DNA of 64,000 nt, from NCBI RefSeq assembly GCF_003171515.1, contig NC_089393.1, positions 1,302,001 to 1,366,000 of the forward strand, in the 5' to 3' direction. This DNA comes from Pyrenophora tritici-repentis. Its lineage: Eukaryota; Ascomycota; Dothideomycetes; Pleosporales; Pleosporaceae. How positions within the stretch are numbered: the first letter of the stretch is position 1; every line of letters starts with the position of its first letter. The notes below the pieces were generated by a model. That model was given only the letters and a program-made list of their open reading frames with translations. It was not told the origin of the DNA and did no database searches. Both the position numbers and the translations under genes were made by a program. Positions 47,774-61,234 of the stretch are shown piece by piece.

Positions 47774-50700
47774 CTAAGCGGCAACAGTAACCAGCTGCTC
47801 CTTAAGGTCGCGGCTGGCCTTGGTCATAGCCTCGTAAGGTGGACGCTTGACGATACCACCAGTGACGGGAAGCGAAGTTCCGTACCCAGTGAGGAAAGTA
47901 TCAACGTCACGAGCGCACTGGCGACCTTCGTTGATACCCCAGACGATCAGGGACTGACCGCGGCGGCAGTCACCGGCGGCGAAGACACCGGAAAGGTTGG
48001 TGTTGTAGTGACCCGGGGGAGTCTTGATGTTCTTGCGTCCGTCAAGCTCGATGACATCGCTCATGACACGCTGCTCAGGGCCCAAGAAACCCATAGAGAG
48101 CAAGACGAGGTCGGCAGGGAAGAATTGCTCGCTACCTTCAACGTGCTTCATGTCCCAGCCACCAGATGCGGACTTGGTCCACTCGACACGGACAGTGTTG
48201 ATACCCTTAACCTTGCCACTACCGTCGTCGACGAAGTCCTTGGACATGACGCAGTACTCACGCGGGTCCTTGCCCATGTGGGTCTTGACTTCGTTGTGAC
48301 CGTAGTCGGTGCGGAAGATACGGGGCCACTGAGGCCATGGGTTGTCGCGGGCGCGCTCTGGCGGAGGCTGGGGAAGAAGCTCAAAGTTGACGACCGACTT
48401 GGCTCCGTGGCGGACCGAGGTACCGATGCAGTCGTTACCAGTGTCACCACCTCCGATGACGATGACGTTCTTGTCCTTGGCCGAGATGTAGGCATCATCA
48501 GCCAAGTCGGAGTCGAGGAGTGACTTGGTGTTCTTGTGCAAGAACTGCATGGCGTAGTGGATACCCTCCAAGTTGCGGTTAGGGATGGGTAGATCACGGG
48601 CAACAGTGGCACCCGTAGCGAAGACAACCGCGTCATACTCGCTGCGCAGCTTCTCGAGATTGGTCTGTCCCTCTTCGCCAACAGTGACACCAGTCTTGAA
48701 GACGATACCTTCGGCAGCCATAAAGTCGACACGGCGCTGAACAACCTTCTTGTCGAGCTTCATGTTGGGGATGCCGTACATGAGAAGACCACCGACACGG
48801 TCAGCCCGCTCGAATACGGTAACGCTGTGACCAGCCTTGTTGAGCTGATCAGCGCAGGCAAGACCAGCAGGACCGGAACCGATGATGGCAACAGTCTTGC
48901 CGGAGCGAACCTGTGGTGGCGAAGGAATCATCCAACCCTTCTCAAAACCGCGGTCGATAATGGCACACTCAATCGACTTGATACCAACGGGGTCCTCGTT
49001 GATGCCGAGAACGCAGGCACCCTCGCAAGGAGCCGGGCAAACACGACCAGTAAATTCCGGAAAATTGTTGGTCATTAAAAGCCTATTGAGGGCGTCACGC
49101 CACTGGCCCCTAGACATGTCGTTAGCAATAGTTCACCCTGGGGAATACAGCAGGTGTTACGTACTGAAAGACCAATTCGTTCCACTTAGGGATGATGTTA
49201 GAAATAGGACATCCAGTGTCAGACTGGCAGAAGGGTACACCGCAGTCCATGCAGCGGGCAGTCTGGTACTTCAGCTCGTCCTCGTTGAGACGCTGAGACA
49301 GCTCGGCCCAATCACGAGTCCTAGTCTTGGGATTGCGGTACTTCTCAGAGCGGCGCTGGTACTTCATGAAACCGCGGGTCTTGTCTAGCACAAGTGCCTT
49401 CTTCTTCTCTGCCTTGGCGTCGGTGACACTCTCTTCGATGTCGAGAAGGTCGCTCTTCTTCTTATTCTTGGCCTCAGCCTCGGCTTCCTTGTTGCGGGAC
49501 TCCTCGTGGACGTTGCGGACGGGGTTGCCGGCGAGGAGAGGAAGAGGGTACTCTGACTTCTTCTTTTCGGCAGCCTTGGCCTTCTCTTCGAGGAGTACAC
49601 GCTTGTAGTCGACAGGCATGACCTTGACGAAGCGTGAGAGAGCACGAGTGAAGTCGAGGAGAATACGGGCGGCAAGCTCAGAGCCAGTGTAGTGGTGATG
49701 GTCCTCAATGAGGCCACGTACAAAGGCAATCTCCTCTGGCTCTTCGATACCGGATAGTTCAACCATTTCCTGGTTGACCTTCTGCTCAAAGTCCTTGTGG
49801 ATGTCCAAGACATAGGCGATACCACCAGACATACCAGCAGCAAAGTTGCGTCCAGTCGAACCAAGAACAAGGACGCGACCGCCAGTCATGTACTCGCAAC
49901 CGTGGTCACCAACACCTTCAACAACCGCCGTAGCACCGGAGTTGCGCACACAGAAGCGCTCGGCAGCGATACCACGGAAGAAGCAAGTTCCGCGAGTGGC
50001 ACCGTACAAGCATACATTACCGATGAGAACGTTCTCCTCGGCGCGGTATACTGCGTTGCGGGGCGGGTAGATGATCAAGCGACCACCAGACAGACCCTTA
50101 CCAACATAGTCGTTAGCGTCACCCTCAAGTTCAAGAGTGACACCAGGTGCCAAATAAGCACCGAAAGACTGGCCAGCGGATCCACGGATGTTCACGTGAA
50201 TGGTATCCTGGGGCAGACCAGCCTCGCCGTAACGCTTGCTAATGTGGTAAGAGAGAGTTGCACCAAGAGCACGGTCGGTGTTGACCACATCGCACTCAAT
50301 GCGTGCCGGTAGACCCTTCTCCAAAGCGAGCTCGGACTCGGCGACGAGCTTGTTGTCGAGACGAACATGGAGGCGGTGGTCCTGCTTGCGGACATTGAAG
50401 GTAGCAACACCGGGGCGGAGCGTGTGTGCTGGTGTCAGGATGAGGGACAGGTCGATGTTCTCAGTCTTGGCAGTGCGGAGATCATCACGGATGCGAAGAA
50501 CCTCGCAATGGCCCACCATGTCGTTGATAGTACGGAAACCAAGCTTGGCCATGATTGCGCGAAGCTCGTTGGCGATGTAGTAGAAGAAGTTGATGACATG
50601 CTCGGGTGTACCGGCAAACTTCTTCCTGAGCTCAGGGTCCTGGGTGGCGATACCGACAGGGCAGGTGTTCCTAGGCATGTTAGTCTCTCGAAACTCGAAC

Positions 50701-53700
50701 AAGGGACGGATACGGGGACGAACAGGTGGCATTTCCTCATCATGATACACCCCATAGCAATAAGAGGAGTGGTAGCAAAGCCCCACTCCTCAGCTCCAAG
50801 TAGACAGGCGATGGCTACATCCCGTCCAGTCCTAAGTTGACCATCAGTCTGGACAATGACACGACCACGAAGGTCGTTAAGAACAAGCGTCTGATGAGTC
50901 TCGGCGAGACCCAGCTCCCAGGGAAGACCGGCATACTTGATACCAGTCCATCGAGAGGCACCAGTACCACCATCGTGGCCGGAGATGAGAATGTGGTCAG
51001 CCTTGGCCTTAGCGACACCGGAAGCGACGATACCAACACCAGTCTCGGAGACGAGCTTGACGGAGACACGAGCACGGGGGTTAGAGCACTTGAGATCGTA
51101 GATGAGTTGCTTGAGATCTTCGATGGAGTAAATGTCGTGGTGGGGAGGGGGACTGATGAGACCAACACCAGGAGTGGAATGACGAGTCTTAGCAATGGAA
51201 CCAGAGACCTTGTGGCCAGGAAGCTCACCGCCCTCACCAGGCTTAGCACCTTGAGCCATCTTGATCTGAAGCTCATCGGCGTCGGCAAGGTAGTTTGAAG
51301 TGACACCGAAACGTCCGGAAGCAATCTGCTTGATAGCCGACCGCATAGTATCACCGTTCTCCATGCGCAAGCTACGCTCGGGGTCTTCACCACCCTCTCC
51401 TGTGTTTGACTTTCCACCAAGACGGTTCATGGCGACGGCGAGAGTAGAGTGAGACTCCATGGAGATGGAACCGTAGGACATGGCACCGGTAACAAATCGG
51501 CGTACAATGTCCGTCCATGGCTCGACTTGGTCAATCGGGATAGGAGCGCGGTCGTCGAAGCTAAAGTCCAAAAGACCACGGAGAGTGCAGTCCTTGATGC
51601 GTTCATACTCGGCAATTGAGTATGCCTCGTACGACTTGTCATTCTTGGTGCGAACGGCATCTTGGATGTTAGCCATGGCCGTCGGGTCGTTGACGTGAGG
51701 CTCGCCTCCGTCACGCCAGTGGTACTCGCCAGTCTCGACAAGACCGGGAACCTCAACAATGGGTCGCGATGGGTAACCCTTCTCGTGGAGAGCGAAAGCG
51801 TCCGAAGCGATCAGTTCAAAGGTCATACCCTTGATACGCGACGCTGTTCCAGTGAAGCAGCGGTCGACAACGGAGTCATCAAGACCGAGGGCCTCGAAGA
51901 TCTGAGCGCCCTTGTAGGACTGAAGGGTGGAAATACCCATCTTACTCATGACCTTCAAGATACCACCATCGCAGGAGTGCTTGTAGTTGTCAATGAGCTG
52001 ATCGGCAGTGAGCTTCTTGCGGATCAGGCCCTCCCTGTGCATCTTCAAGATGCACTCAATGGCGAGGTACGGGCAGATGGCATCAGCACCGTATCCGACA
52101 AGCACACACATGTGGTGTACCTCCCGGGCCTCACCAGTCTCAACAACCAAAGCAGCGTTGGATCGCCACTTGTTGCGGACAAGGTGGTGGTGGACCATAC
52201 CGGTAGCCAAGCAGGCAGAGACGGCAACACGGTCAGTAGAAGCAGCGCGGTCAGTCAGGACAAGGATGTTGTCGCCAGCCTGGATACCCTCGGTAGCAGC
52301 TTCGCAGATGCGGTCAAGTGCGGCCATGTACCCATCGATACCCTCGCTCTTGGGGAAAGTAATGTCGATGCTCTTGACGGTCCAGTCAGAGTAAAGCGTA
52401 TGGGCGTTGTTCAAGGCCTTGAATTCTTCAAGAGTCAGAATAGGCGATGGCAGAAGCAGACGTCCACACTGTGACTCATCCATCTCTAGGAGGTTACCCT
52501 GGGGGCCAACGTAGGTCTCCAAAGACATGACAATCGCCTCACGAATGGGGTCGATAGGGGGGTTGGTGACCTGAGCGAAGAGCTGGCGGAAGTACTCGTA
52601 GAGTAGGCGAGGCTGAGTGGACAAGCATGCAAGAGGAGCATCGTTACCCATGGATCCCAACGCCTCCTTGGAGTCAGCAGCCATAGGTCCTAGAAGCAAA
52701 CTGACTTGCTCAAGGGAGTAGCCAAATGCTCGCAGACGAGGGTCCTCGTGTAGCTTGGTCTCTGTGAGCGCGTATGAAAGGTCAATACCCTTGTCTCCCA
52801 CAGACTTGACAATCTTGGGGAGAGTCAAAAGGTTCTTCTCGATCCATGCGCGGAAGTCGTTGCGCTCTGCAACAGTTTTCTTCAGCTCAGCGTCATCGAC
52901 AATTCGACCAGCGACAGTGTCGACGAGCAACATCCTACCGGGCTGCAGACGACCCTTCTGTACGACTCGCTCGGGCTCAATGGAAATGGTACCGACTTCT
53001 GATGCGCAAACAATGCGATCATCGTCAGTAATGTAGTAACGACAGGGACGAAGACCGTTTCGGTCCAAGTTGGCACCGCAGTACCGTCCGTCTGAGAATG
53101 TGAAAAGTGCAGGGCCATCCCAAGGCTCCATCATGCAGGCGGCCCACTCGTAGAATGCCTGCTTAGCAGGGTCCATGGTGTGGTTGCCCTGCCATGCTTC
53201 CGGAACCATGAGCATAATTGCTTCTGGCAGAGAAAGTACGCCGTTGATGGTGAGCAGCTCAAGAACGTTGTCGAAAGCTGCAGAGTCGGAACCACCATCT
53301 TCGACAATGGGATAGAGAGAGTCAAGCTCCTCGCCAAAGAGGCTGGACTTCATGACACCCTCACGTGCTCGCATCCAGTTCTTGTTTCCTCGCAGAGTGT
53401 TAATTTCACCGTTGTGGGCAGCCCATCGCAGCGGCTGTGCGCGGTCCCAACTGGGGAATGTGTTGGTCGAGAAACGCGAGTGCACCAACGCAAAGTGACC
53501 CTCGTAGTCAACATTAAGCAGGTCGTGATAGTATTCGTAGACCTGAACGGGAGAAAGCTGACCCTTGTAGACAATGTTCTTGTTACTTAAGCTGCAAACG
53601 TAGAACCAGTTGTGCAGGCCAATAACGTGTGTAGCCCGCTTTCGCATGACATACAGCTGTCGCTCAAAGTAAGCGTTGTCGTACTTTTCCTGGAAGTCGG

Positions 53701-54533
53701 CCTTGGGCTCCCGGGCATCGCCATAGGCAGTCTTCAGGACAACAAACGGCTGGAGAATGATGGGCTCCCGCGATAAAGCGGCAGGTCCAAGAAGAGTCGA
53801 GTCGCGGGGAACCGTTCGCCATCCGAGCACTCTCAGATCGAGCTGGTCTGCAACTTCCTCAAACATGGTCTTGGTCTCATCCAAGATGGTGGCGTCCGGC
53901 TTGAAGAACAGGTTACCAGTGGCGTACTGACCAAGCATCGGCAGCTTGTAACCTTGTTCACGCTCGAACTCTTTGAGGAAGAATCGATGGGGGATGGAGG
54001 TCATTACACCTGCACCGTCACCATCTCGTGCGTCTGAGCCCACGGCTCCTCGATGGGTCATGTTGCAGAGCAACGACCGTGCTATATAATTGTTAGCGTT
54101 CTGTTCCTAGTTAAATTTATATGGCACTTGGGTGACATAAAATACTGGACAGTGTAGGTAAGCACCCAACAGACGTGTCTGGCGACTACAGTGGCTTTTT
54201 TACACTAGTATGTCCAATATGTTATGACACCCAGGTGTAGTTCACTCTTACCATCGGAGACAATCTTGTGGCTGGCCTTGCCCTTTATATGGCTGTACAA
54301 TTGTCAGTCGTCGCGCCCATGCACAACTAGATTGTCACCACTCACGCCGCAAAACCGACACCGCAAGCATCCTTCTCCAGCTCCGGATCATAGAGACCCT
54401 GCTTCAAGGGCAGCGCACCTGCCCAGGACTTGTTCTCCGGGCCATCCTGATAAGCAAACACCGACGTTTGCTCCTCTTCGATCTGGGTATCCTGGGGCAA
54501 TTTTGTATCTTCGGTAAACGAGACCCGACCCAT
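47774..54533 (-). CDS. GLT1: NADH-dependent glutamate synthase (GOGAT)
   Basis: Converts glutamine + 2-oxoglutarate to two glutamates, using NADH; key step of ammonium assimilation with glutamine synthetase. Five exons, 54533-54346, 54292-54252, 54081-50724, 50670-49165 and 49109-47774, give 2142 aa, almost the yeast length. Order: short propeptide, class-II amidotransferase with nucleophile Cys57 in KDACGVGF, central and FMN-binding synthase domain ([42 protein letters not shown]), Cys cluster (CHLNTCPVG, across a 53-nt intron with donor GTTCGT), GXGXG beta-helix, linker, then the beta-type domain with CMDCGVPFC...[22 protein letters not shown] and GGGDTGNDC. Eukaryotic fusion of alpha and beta subunits. 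All cofactor motifs look intact. Confidence 0.98.
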
Positions 54534-57500
54534 TATATCGGCAAAAGGCCGAAACTCTGGGTTGGTTGGTGGTGGTGGTGGTATGGTGAGGGGTGCGGTA
54601 TCGATATCGATGAGTGGCGGGGTCGCTCGACGCGTCGCTTCGGAGCTGCTGCTGCTCTGCTATGTATGTGAAGTCTGTGTCGCGAGAAAAACAAATCAGT
54701 CCTACGTTCTCAAGCCGATTTGTTATTGCTTAGGAGGTGGGGGTGGGAGAGTGGGAAAGATATTTGGTGCAAATGCGCCCAAGACAGTAGCTCAAAAGCA
54801 AAGCATGTGTGGGGAACTATTGCCGCGGAAAGGGGATTGGAGCCCTCAAGTCAAGAATTGGAGCTAGCGAAGGGATGGGCCAGATTTTTACCAGCTTCAG
54901 TTTGCCGGATATAGGTAATTGGTACCTATGACGCTCTTCAGACCCCAGCGGCGGCTGATAGCTGCTCTCCATGCACACAGGATAGACCGATAAGGTCGAG
55001 TAGCGAATGGGCTAACGCGGGGTGCCCACATAAAGCAGCAGTCCAGTAAGACGATGGCTAATGGTCGCGCAGGATGGGTGGTGGACAAGCACAATGTTTG
55101 GCCACAGGTGGGAGACGGAATGCAGAGGATGTACAGTACGTGTGGGAGGCAGACACTTACTTACAGTAGAGGGTTATGGAACAGGCCTTGACGTGGGCTC
55201 GCGGTGTTCCGGCAAGCAAATTGTAGCGATTGTGTTGAGGGTATGGAGAGTAAGAGAGGGTCGCGAGAGAGATCGGTGGGCGTGCTTATGAATAAGAAAG
55301 CCAGCGGAGGGCTCCTGGTGGGGTGGATATTTTCCCAATGCGCTAACAACTTGACTCCAACTTGGTCCAATTACCGGCTGGGAGCGCGTCGAGGGAGGCG
55401 TTCCTAAGTCCTGTCCTGTCGCCTTGGCTATCTCCGCCCGTTTGCCTGGAAACTGGCGGCCGGGTGAGAGAGAGCAGGCGTTTGTATCAAGTCGCGGGCA
55501 GCACAAAGTCAAGATGAGTTCACGAACAGCCTTTGTCTTGTAGTTCTGGTCGCAACAAGCAGCAACGTGCAGGCCCTCGGCGCATCCAGCCAAATACAAA
55601 GTATATACCAATCTTCTTGTGCGCCCGCACGCAGTCAGTCTGACCAATGCTCGTATACACATGCGCTCCAACGGTGCCCTCTGCGGCGTGTTGGCTATGG
55701 AAAATTGGCGTTACCCCACGGTTTTTCTGCCACTCCATGACAATAACCAGGGTGTGGATTGGACAGAAGCCAGCGACCGCCCTGCAGTGGTTCAGGCCGT
55801 GGGCCCAATCCTGGTCTCCGAAGGTCGGTTTGACATGTGCATGACCACAGACCAGGCCTTGCAGTTGCTTCCGCTCCTCGACGCTCCACCTGCTAGATTG
55901 CCGCTGCAAGCCCACGCCGCATCATCTGAATAACGGCCAGGTTCATTGGCCCGGCGGCCTCGTCTCGGCAGTACCCGACTTCTTTGTCGTAATTCGAGCG
56001 CGTCATACGGTCTTATCGCCGCTTGAGCGCGTCTCCGGGCGGCACTTTCGCGCCACGCATTTCATCGTATCAACGCTCGTTGGACGGGAGACTGGATTTA
56101 AACCCCCGCCTTTCGCAGCCGAGTGTCGATGAAATTCTGTATGTGCACGCTCGACGACATCATTGCCCGCTATCGTATCCAGACTTGGGCGACTCTGAGC
56201 GAAGCCGCCACGAAAAACTCACCATCTTCGGAACAGACCGGAACACGCCTGCCTAAGCTGACGGGAACACGTCAATAGCGGAAGACGAGTCACGAGAACG
56301 TGTGCCGTACCCCAAGTGCATCTTTGGAACTACAACCTGGCAGGCCGATGTCGCCTCCAAGGATTCTCTGCGTGTACCGGTAGATAATTTCCCTGCGGAT
56401 ATTCCAGGCCGCAAACGCCTCCTATCTTGAGCTAGCGCCAATTCCGTACCAACACCTTCGTTGTACCTAATGCAATTCCATTTTGGGTCACCCAAACTCA
56501 AGAGTGGGAGCGCAACGAGCATTTCCCGGACGAAAATCTACCTGAGTCATCTCATCTCCAGGCTGCATCGCCCACGGGGCTCTGAGCTGGCACGGCTTAC
56601 TCGAGGAAAGATCGACTTGGGACGACTTGCCCCCGTGACTCCATGTGTGTGACCCCTTGTTACTTTCTGAGCTGACTCTTTGGCGTCTCGTATCGATAGT
56701 ACTGGAGTGTAGCTCGGCTCGTAACCGACCACGGGGTCTACCTGGAGTATCGACTGAGCCAACACCAATCGTCTCCAGTAGCTCTCGGCCTTCGGTGTAA
56801 TCCAGTAGGACCAGTCCCAAAGTATTCCAGTATGACTAAAAGTAATAATACACCTACGTAGTCTTGTGCTCTGACCAGTCTACATGTGTTCTTACTGCAA
56901 GAGGCCAGAATGGTCACCATTGCTGCACGCCAATATGGCTAGTTCTACAGGAACTTCCCTGCGTCTCGACGTCTTTGAAAGGCTATGCGCCAAAAAGTTC
57001 AAGCCGAACAAATGTCAAGTTTACCCGCCAATTCTGTATGTCTCTCACGTTCTCTTGTTTGCCAATTTACATACGAATACCTCTTCATCAATGCAACTTT
57101 GAGAAAGAGGCCTCATTCCACATGTATGCGTCTTCCACGAGAACAGCGACATTGCTCTCCACTCCTTGCCATGCTAGCTGTTAGATTCATGGTGTGATTA
57201 TCACGTAATGAGAATGAATCATGGCAGTCTCGCTGCCGTGATGTATGCGCGGCCGTGTTCCCATGTCTAAAGGTACTGAGACTAGACTAGTCATATACTG
57301 GCCATACCACACCACTCGACAGAGAAGATCATTACGAGACATCTATCCCAAGCGAACCCTACAGCAATGCGTCAAAATGCCTTGCATCAAAATCATGTGT
57401 GCATGCACCGTCATGTGGTTCGCCCAAAAATTCAACTGATCGGCGACTTATGCTCATTGTTGTTTATTCATCATATACGTCCACGCGAGTTATCCAATCC

Positions 57501-57800
57501 AGAGTCCCTGTCACGCTCATCGCGCGCAAAGTAAATGGTCTCGCCACATACACAGACACCCCTCATCCAGCCGTCGAGCAAAGCGCGCCCCAGACTCCAA
57601 TGTTGAGAGCCCTTTCCCCGCTAAACCCAATGCCTTTTGTATATCTTATAACCCCGCCAGAAGAACGATTCCGAAAGTTTGTAGTCGCGCCGAACAAGTC
57701 TAGCGAGCTCAGTTAGCAGGCGTGCCCAAAAGCGGTGTGAGGGGCTCGAAAAAGCAATAACATACCCAAAGACGAAGAGGTTTGTGTTTTGCCCAACTTT
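54534..57800. other. 3.3-kb gap without a supportable gene
   Basis: Holds the GLT1 promoter and then sequence in which several medium open frames overlap on both strands (for example 55520-55915 minus, 55619-55933 plus). None has a domain, signal peptide or convincing start. No terminal inverted repeats or tandem repeats were noticed. It could hide a divergent gene with many introns or old relics. Confidence 0.5.
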
Positions 57801-58248
57801 TTACTCCTTCATCTGGTCATCGGGATCGACAAAGTCCTCATCGTCGTCGTCGTCGTCATCGTCGCCGAGCTCCTCGTTGGCCTTCTTGAAGTCGATGGTC
57901 TTGCCGCGTGTGCGGCCGGGTACAATGTTGTCCGTCTCAATCTCCTCCATGTTGTCCTCATCGGGCTCCTCAGCTATTCTTCTGTTAACCGTTGTGTTCA
58001 ATCGCACGGGTTTAGCAAGGGTAGCTTACGTTCGCCAGCCTGTACGCCATCATGTTAGCTTTTTGCGCCTTGACTTGTAGCGGTGAGCGCGTGGAACGTA
58101 CCTGGTCCTCAACACCGGACTCGTCGCTGGAGTCATCATCCATGGATTCTTCAATTGTCTCGCCCTCCTGAGCTTTGCCCTTGCCCTTGACGTCGGCGGG
58201 GTTCTGGACGCCCTCCATCTGCTGGTTGTTCTCAGGTTGAGCGGACAT
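57801..58248 (-). CDS. CHZ1: histone H2A.Z-specific chaperone Chz1
   Basis: Nuclear chaperone that delivers H2A.Z-H2B to the SWR1 complex. Best model has three exons: 58248-58102, a 10-nt micro-exon 58039-58030, and 57973-57801, giving 109 aa. The CHZ motif NMEEIETDNIVPGRTRGKTIDF is complete in exon 3. Both flanks are acidic and disordered (ESMDDDSSDESGVEDQ; a run of eight or more Asp). Donors GTACGT and GTAAGC are good. The last acceptor must be the TAG at 57976-57974, as the upstream CAG gives an early stop. Skipping the micro-exon breaks the frame. The function call is firm; the micro-exon needs transcript evidence. Confidence 0.88.
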
Positions 58249-58694
58249 GTTAGAGACGTTGATCGTATGTATGTCGGTTTCGTGAGTCGTGATACGTGGT
58301 CGTAGGGGATACGGATGCAATTGCGTGCCTGAGGGATTGTTGTTTGTGGTAGCGGTGTAGAGCAAGACGTCGAGGTGAAGCGCCCTGCATCTATTCCTTC
58401 CTTTGCGGCTTGCTACTAAGGCCAAAAGAGGTATAGCTCCATCGTCTCCTGGACGACGCCTGCCATTTCCAGCAAACAGCAAACAGTAGCGCGATTGGCT
58501 CCCCACCCTGCCAATTGCGTGGTCACAGCGTCTCAGTAAACGAATATCGCGGACAGAGACATGAAATGCCAACGACCATATTCTTGGCATGTAGAAAAAC
58601 CATTTTGGAGGTATCTTTTTTCTACCTATGAGAACCCCAGTCATTCAAGTCATCTCGCATGCAAAATCGTTATCATGCGCCCCTGAGCCTTCAC
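58249..58694. other. intergenic, nothing recognised
   Basis: 446 bp between the CHZ1 start and the ATIC stop (both minus). Presumably the CHZ1 promoter and ATIC 3' UTR. Confidence 0.6.
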
Positions 58695-60641
58695 CTAGTG
58701 GTGGAACAACCGGATGTGCTGCTCAACAAAGGTGATTCCTAACTTCTCACTTGTCTCGAACACTGCGCCATCGTTCTGGCTTCCGGTCGGCGCGGCAATG
58801 TATTTGGCACCACTCCGGTGTGCCCTGAAGACATTGTCAATGAAGGGGAAGAAGGCATCAGAGCTGACAGCAACGCTCTCCATCTTCGAGAGCCACTCCT
58901 TGCGCTCATCCGCGGTGAACGGCTGAGGCACCTGACCCTCCTCGAAATGAGCCTCAAAGTCGTCACGCTCGATGCCTGATTCGGGTACGAGACCAGAGCA
59001 TAGGAGATCGATAGCGTTGGATTTTGAGGGCCGCTTAGTGCCCTTCTTGAACTGAAGGTTCAGCGTCTTGGGGTGGAAACGCATCCACCAGTTGTCAGCC
59101 TTGTCACCAGCGAGCCGAGTGCAGTGAATGCGCGCTATCTTAGTTAGTAATAATAATTTTTTGCGCGTCTGAGACACTTACATTGTTGACCAGCACCAAG
59201 ACCGATAATCTGGCCATTTAGCGCATAGCAGACACTGTTTGACTGGGTGTATTTGAGTGCGATAGTGGCCACGGTCAAGTCGCGCTGGGCTGACTCTGGT
59301 AGGGCGCCAGAGTTCTTAGGGACGATGACGGTGTTGAATGTGTCCGAGGGGACAATCTTGGCATCGTTGCGGTGTTGCTTCAGCGTGATGCCGAACACTG
59401 TCCTGGTCTCATCTGGGCTTGGGACGTATTCAGGGTCCATCTGGAGGACTAGGTACTTTCCACCCTTCTTCTTCTTGAGAATCTCCAAGGCTTCCGCGCT
59501 GTATCCGGGGGCGATGACACCGTCGGAGACCTCACGGCTAATGATCTTTGCGGTAGGAACCTAATCACCGTCAGAATTGAGGCGCATCGCTATGAGTGTT
59601 TATTACTTACATCAACCTCGGCAGACAGAGCGATCATGTCGCCGAAACTGGACATCCTGTCGGCACCACGGGCCCTCGCATATGCTTGCGCAAGTCCCGA
59701 GGTCTCGATGCCCTCAATGTCGTCGACCATGTAGACCTTGCGCTCCACATCGCTTAGTGGGACACCGATGGCAGCGCCAGCGGGCGAAACGTGCTTGAAG
59801 CTGGCAGCAGCTGGGTAGTTCAGTGCCTTGGTCAGCTCCTGGACAAGAGGCCACGCGTTGAGCGCGTCTAGCAAGTTGATGTATCCTGGCGCGCCACAGA
59901 GTACCTTGAAAGGCAACGACTTCTCCGGCATTGAAACTGTCGCGGGCTTCTGGTGGGGGTTTGCGCCATATCGGAGAGTGAGGAACTGGTCGCCATCGCC
60001 CGCATACTTCTTCCTGAAGAACTCGGAGATTGCGGTGTCGTATGAGGAGGTTTGCTCGAAGGCCTTGAGAGCATAGCGCTGCCTGCTGTTTTCAGAGACG
60101 TCGCCATCTTTCTTGAGCTCCGTTAGGAGGTCATGGTAGTCGTTGGGGTCGCTGATGATGGTCACGCGTGCGTGGTTCTTTGCAGCGGCCCTCAGCAGGG
60201 TGACGCCTCCAATGTCAATTTCCTCTACGGCCTCTTCGATTGTGACGTTGATGCGCGCGACCGTCTCGGAAAAGGGGTATAGGTTACATACGACAAAGTC
60301 AATCTTGTCAATGCTATTTGCGGAGAGGTCGGAATCGTCGGAATCGAGGTTGCGCGCGAGGATACCTCCGTGCACAGCAGGGTGGAGCGTCTTGACACGC
60401 CCACCCAGCATCTCAGGCGCCTTGGTGATGGCAGAGACATCTTCGACCGGGAAATTGGCCTGACGAATCATCTTCGCCGTACCACCAGAGGCAAGCAGGC
60501 GGACACCACATTCATGAAGTCCCTTGGCCAGGTCAAGAAGACCGGTTTTGTCGTAGACGGAAAGGATGGCTGTCGCATACTATCAGCACTGTTTTTTATG
60601 CAGTATAAAGCCTTGCTCTCACCTGTCTTTTGGCCTGCCAT
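58695..60641 (-). CDS. ADE17: bifunctional AICAR transformylase / IMP cyclohydrolase
   Basis: Catalyses the last two steps of de novo purine synthesis (AICAR to FAICAR with 10-formyl-THF, then IMP). Four exons, 60641-60623 (19 nt), 60569-59611, 59560-59182 and 59134-58695, give 598 aa, the family size. The IMP cyclohydrolase domain ([18 protein letters not shown]..., [26 protein letters not shown]) is followed by the transformylase domain ([52 protein letters not shown]). The KH of FKHVSP, the transformylase catalytic pair, is present. The tiny first exon encodes only MAGQKT. Yeast has two paralogues, Ade16 and Ade17; the symbol here is by family. Confidence 0.96.
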
Positions 60642-61234
60642 ATTGAGCGACTTTACTGATTGCCCAGGAATCAATTGGGAGAAAACAAAGACTTGAAGGG
60701 CAAGTCTGGGGTACAATGCAACGGCGCACGACACCCTGTGGAGATTTTTTTAGCGTCGCGGGGCTCATGTCTGACCTCATTTCGCTGCCCCTCCATGGTG
60801 CCTGCCCCGATTGGTCAAAGCTTCTCCGCTCCGCAGCCGCAAGAGCAAACTTTGTCAATTGACTTTTCTGTATGCACGCACGTAGCTCACTCATGTCGTG
60901 AGAGATGATGCGTCTGTGTGCTCAGATATATATGTAATCTGCATGGCTCACCGCTGTTCCAGCTTGTTGACGCATTGCTAGGCTTACCGGCCAATCGCCA
61001 TCGAAATGTCGTCGCTTGCGCCTCGGCTCTCCGTCTTCAGTCTGGCATTGCGGACAGTACCCCTTTAGACGTGCCATTCCCTAGAATATAGACTGTATCG
61101 CAGAACCGGTGGTTTTGGTTCCCCTGCATCACTCAACTCTGGTAGCACCCGAACAAGTCACCTTCCCGCGTCGACTTGTTGTAGGCCTCCCGACCGCACC
61201 GTCCTCAATCACAGGTTGCGCGGATAATCCACCT
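60642..61234. promoter_or_regulatory. divergent upstream region (ATIC / Nudix)
   Basis: 593 bp between divergent start codons. A CAGATATATATGTAAT stretch at about 60924 is the only TATA-like sequence. No gene seen. Confidence 0.5.

Noticed and set aside
51662..52474. Long frames on the plus strand within GLT1
   Set aside because: Antisense shadows of the conserved GLT1 exon.
55520..55933. Overlapping frames on both strands in the GLT1-CHZ1 gap
   Set aside because: No recognisable motif; both strands equally open, which argues against either.
57801..58034. Aspartate run at the CHZ1 C-terminus as a possible repeat expansion
   Set aside because: Acidic tails of this kind are normal for Chz1-type chaperones.
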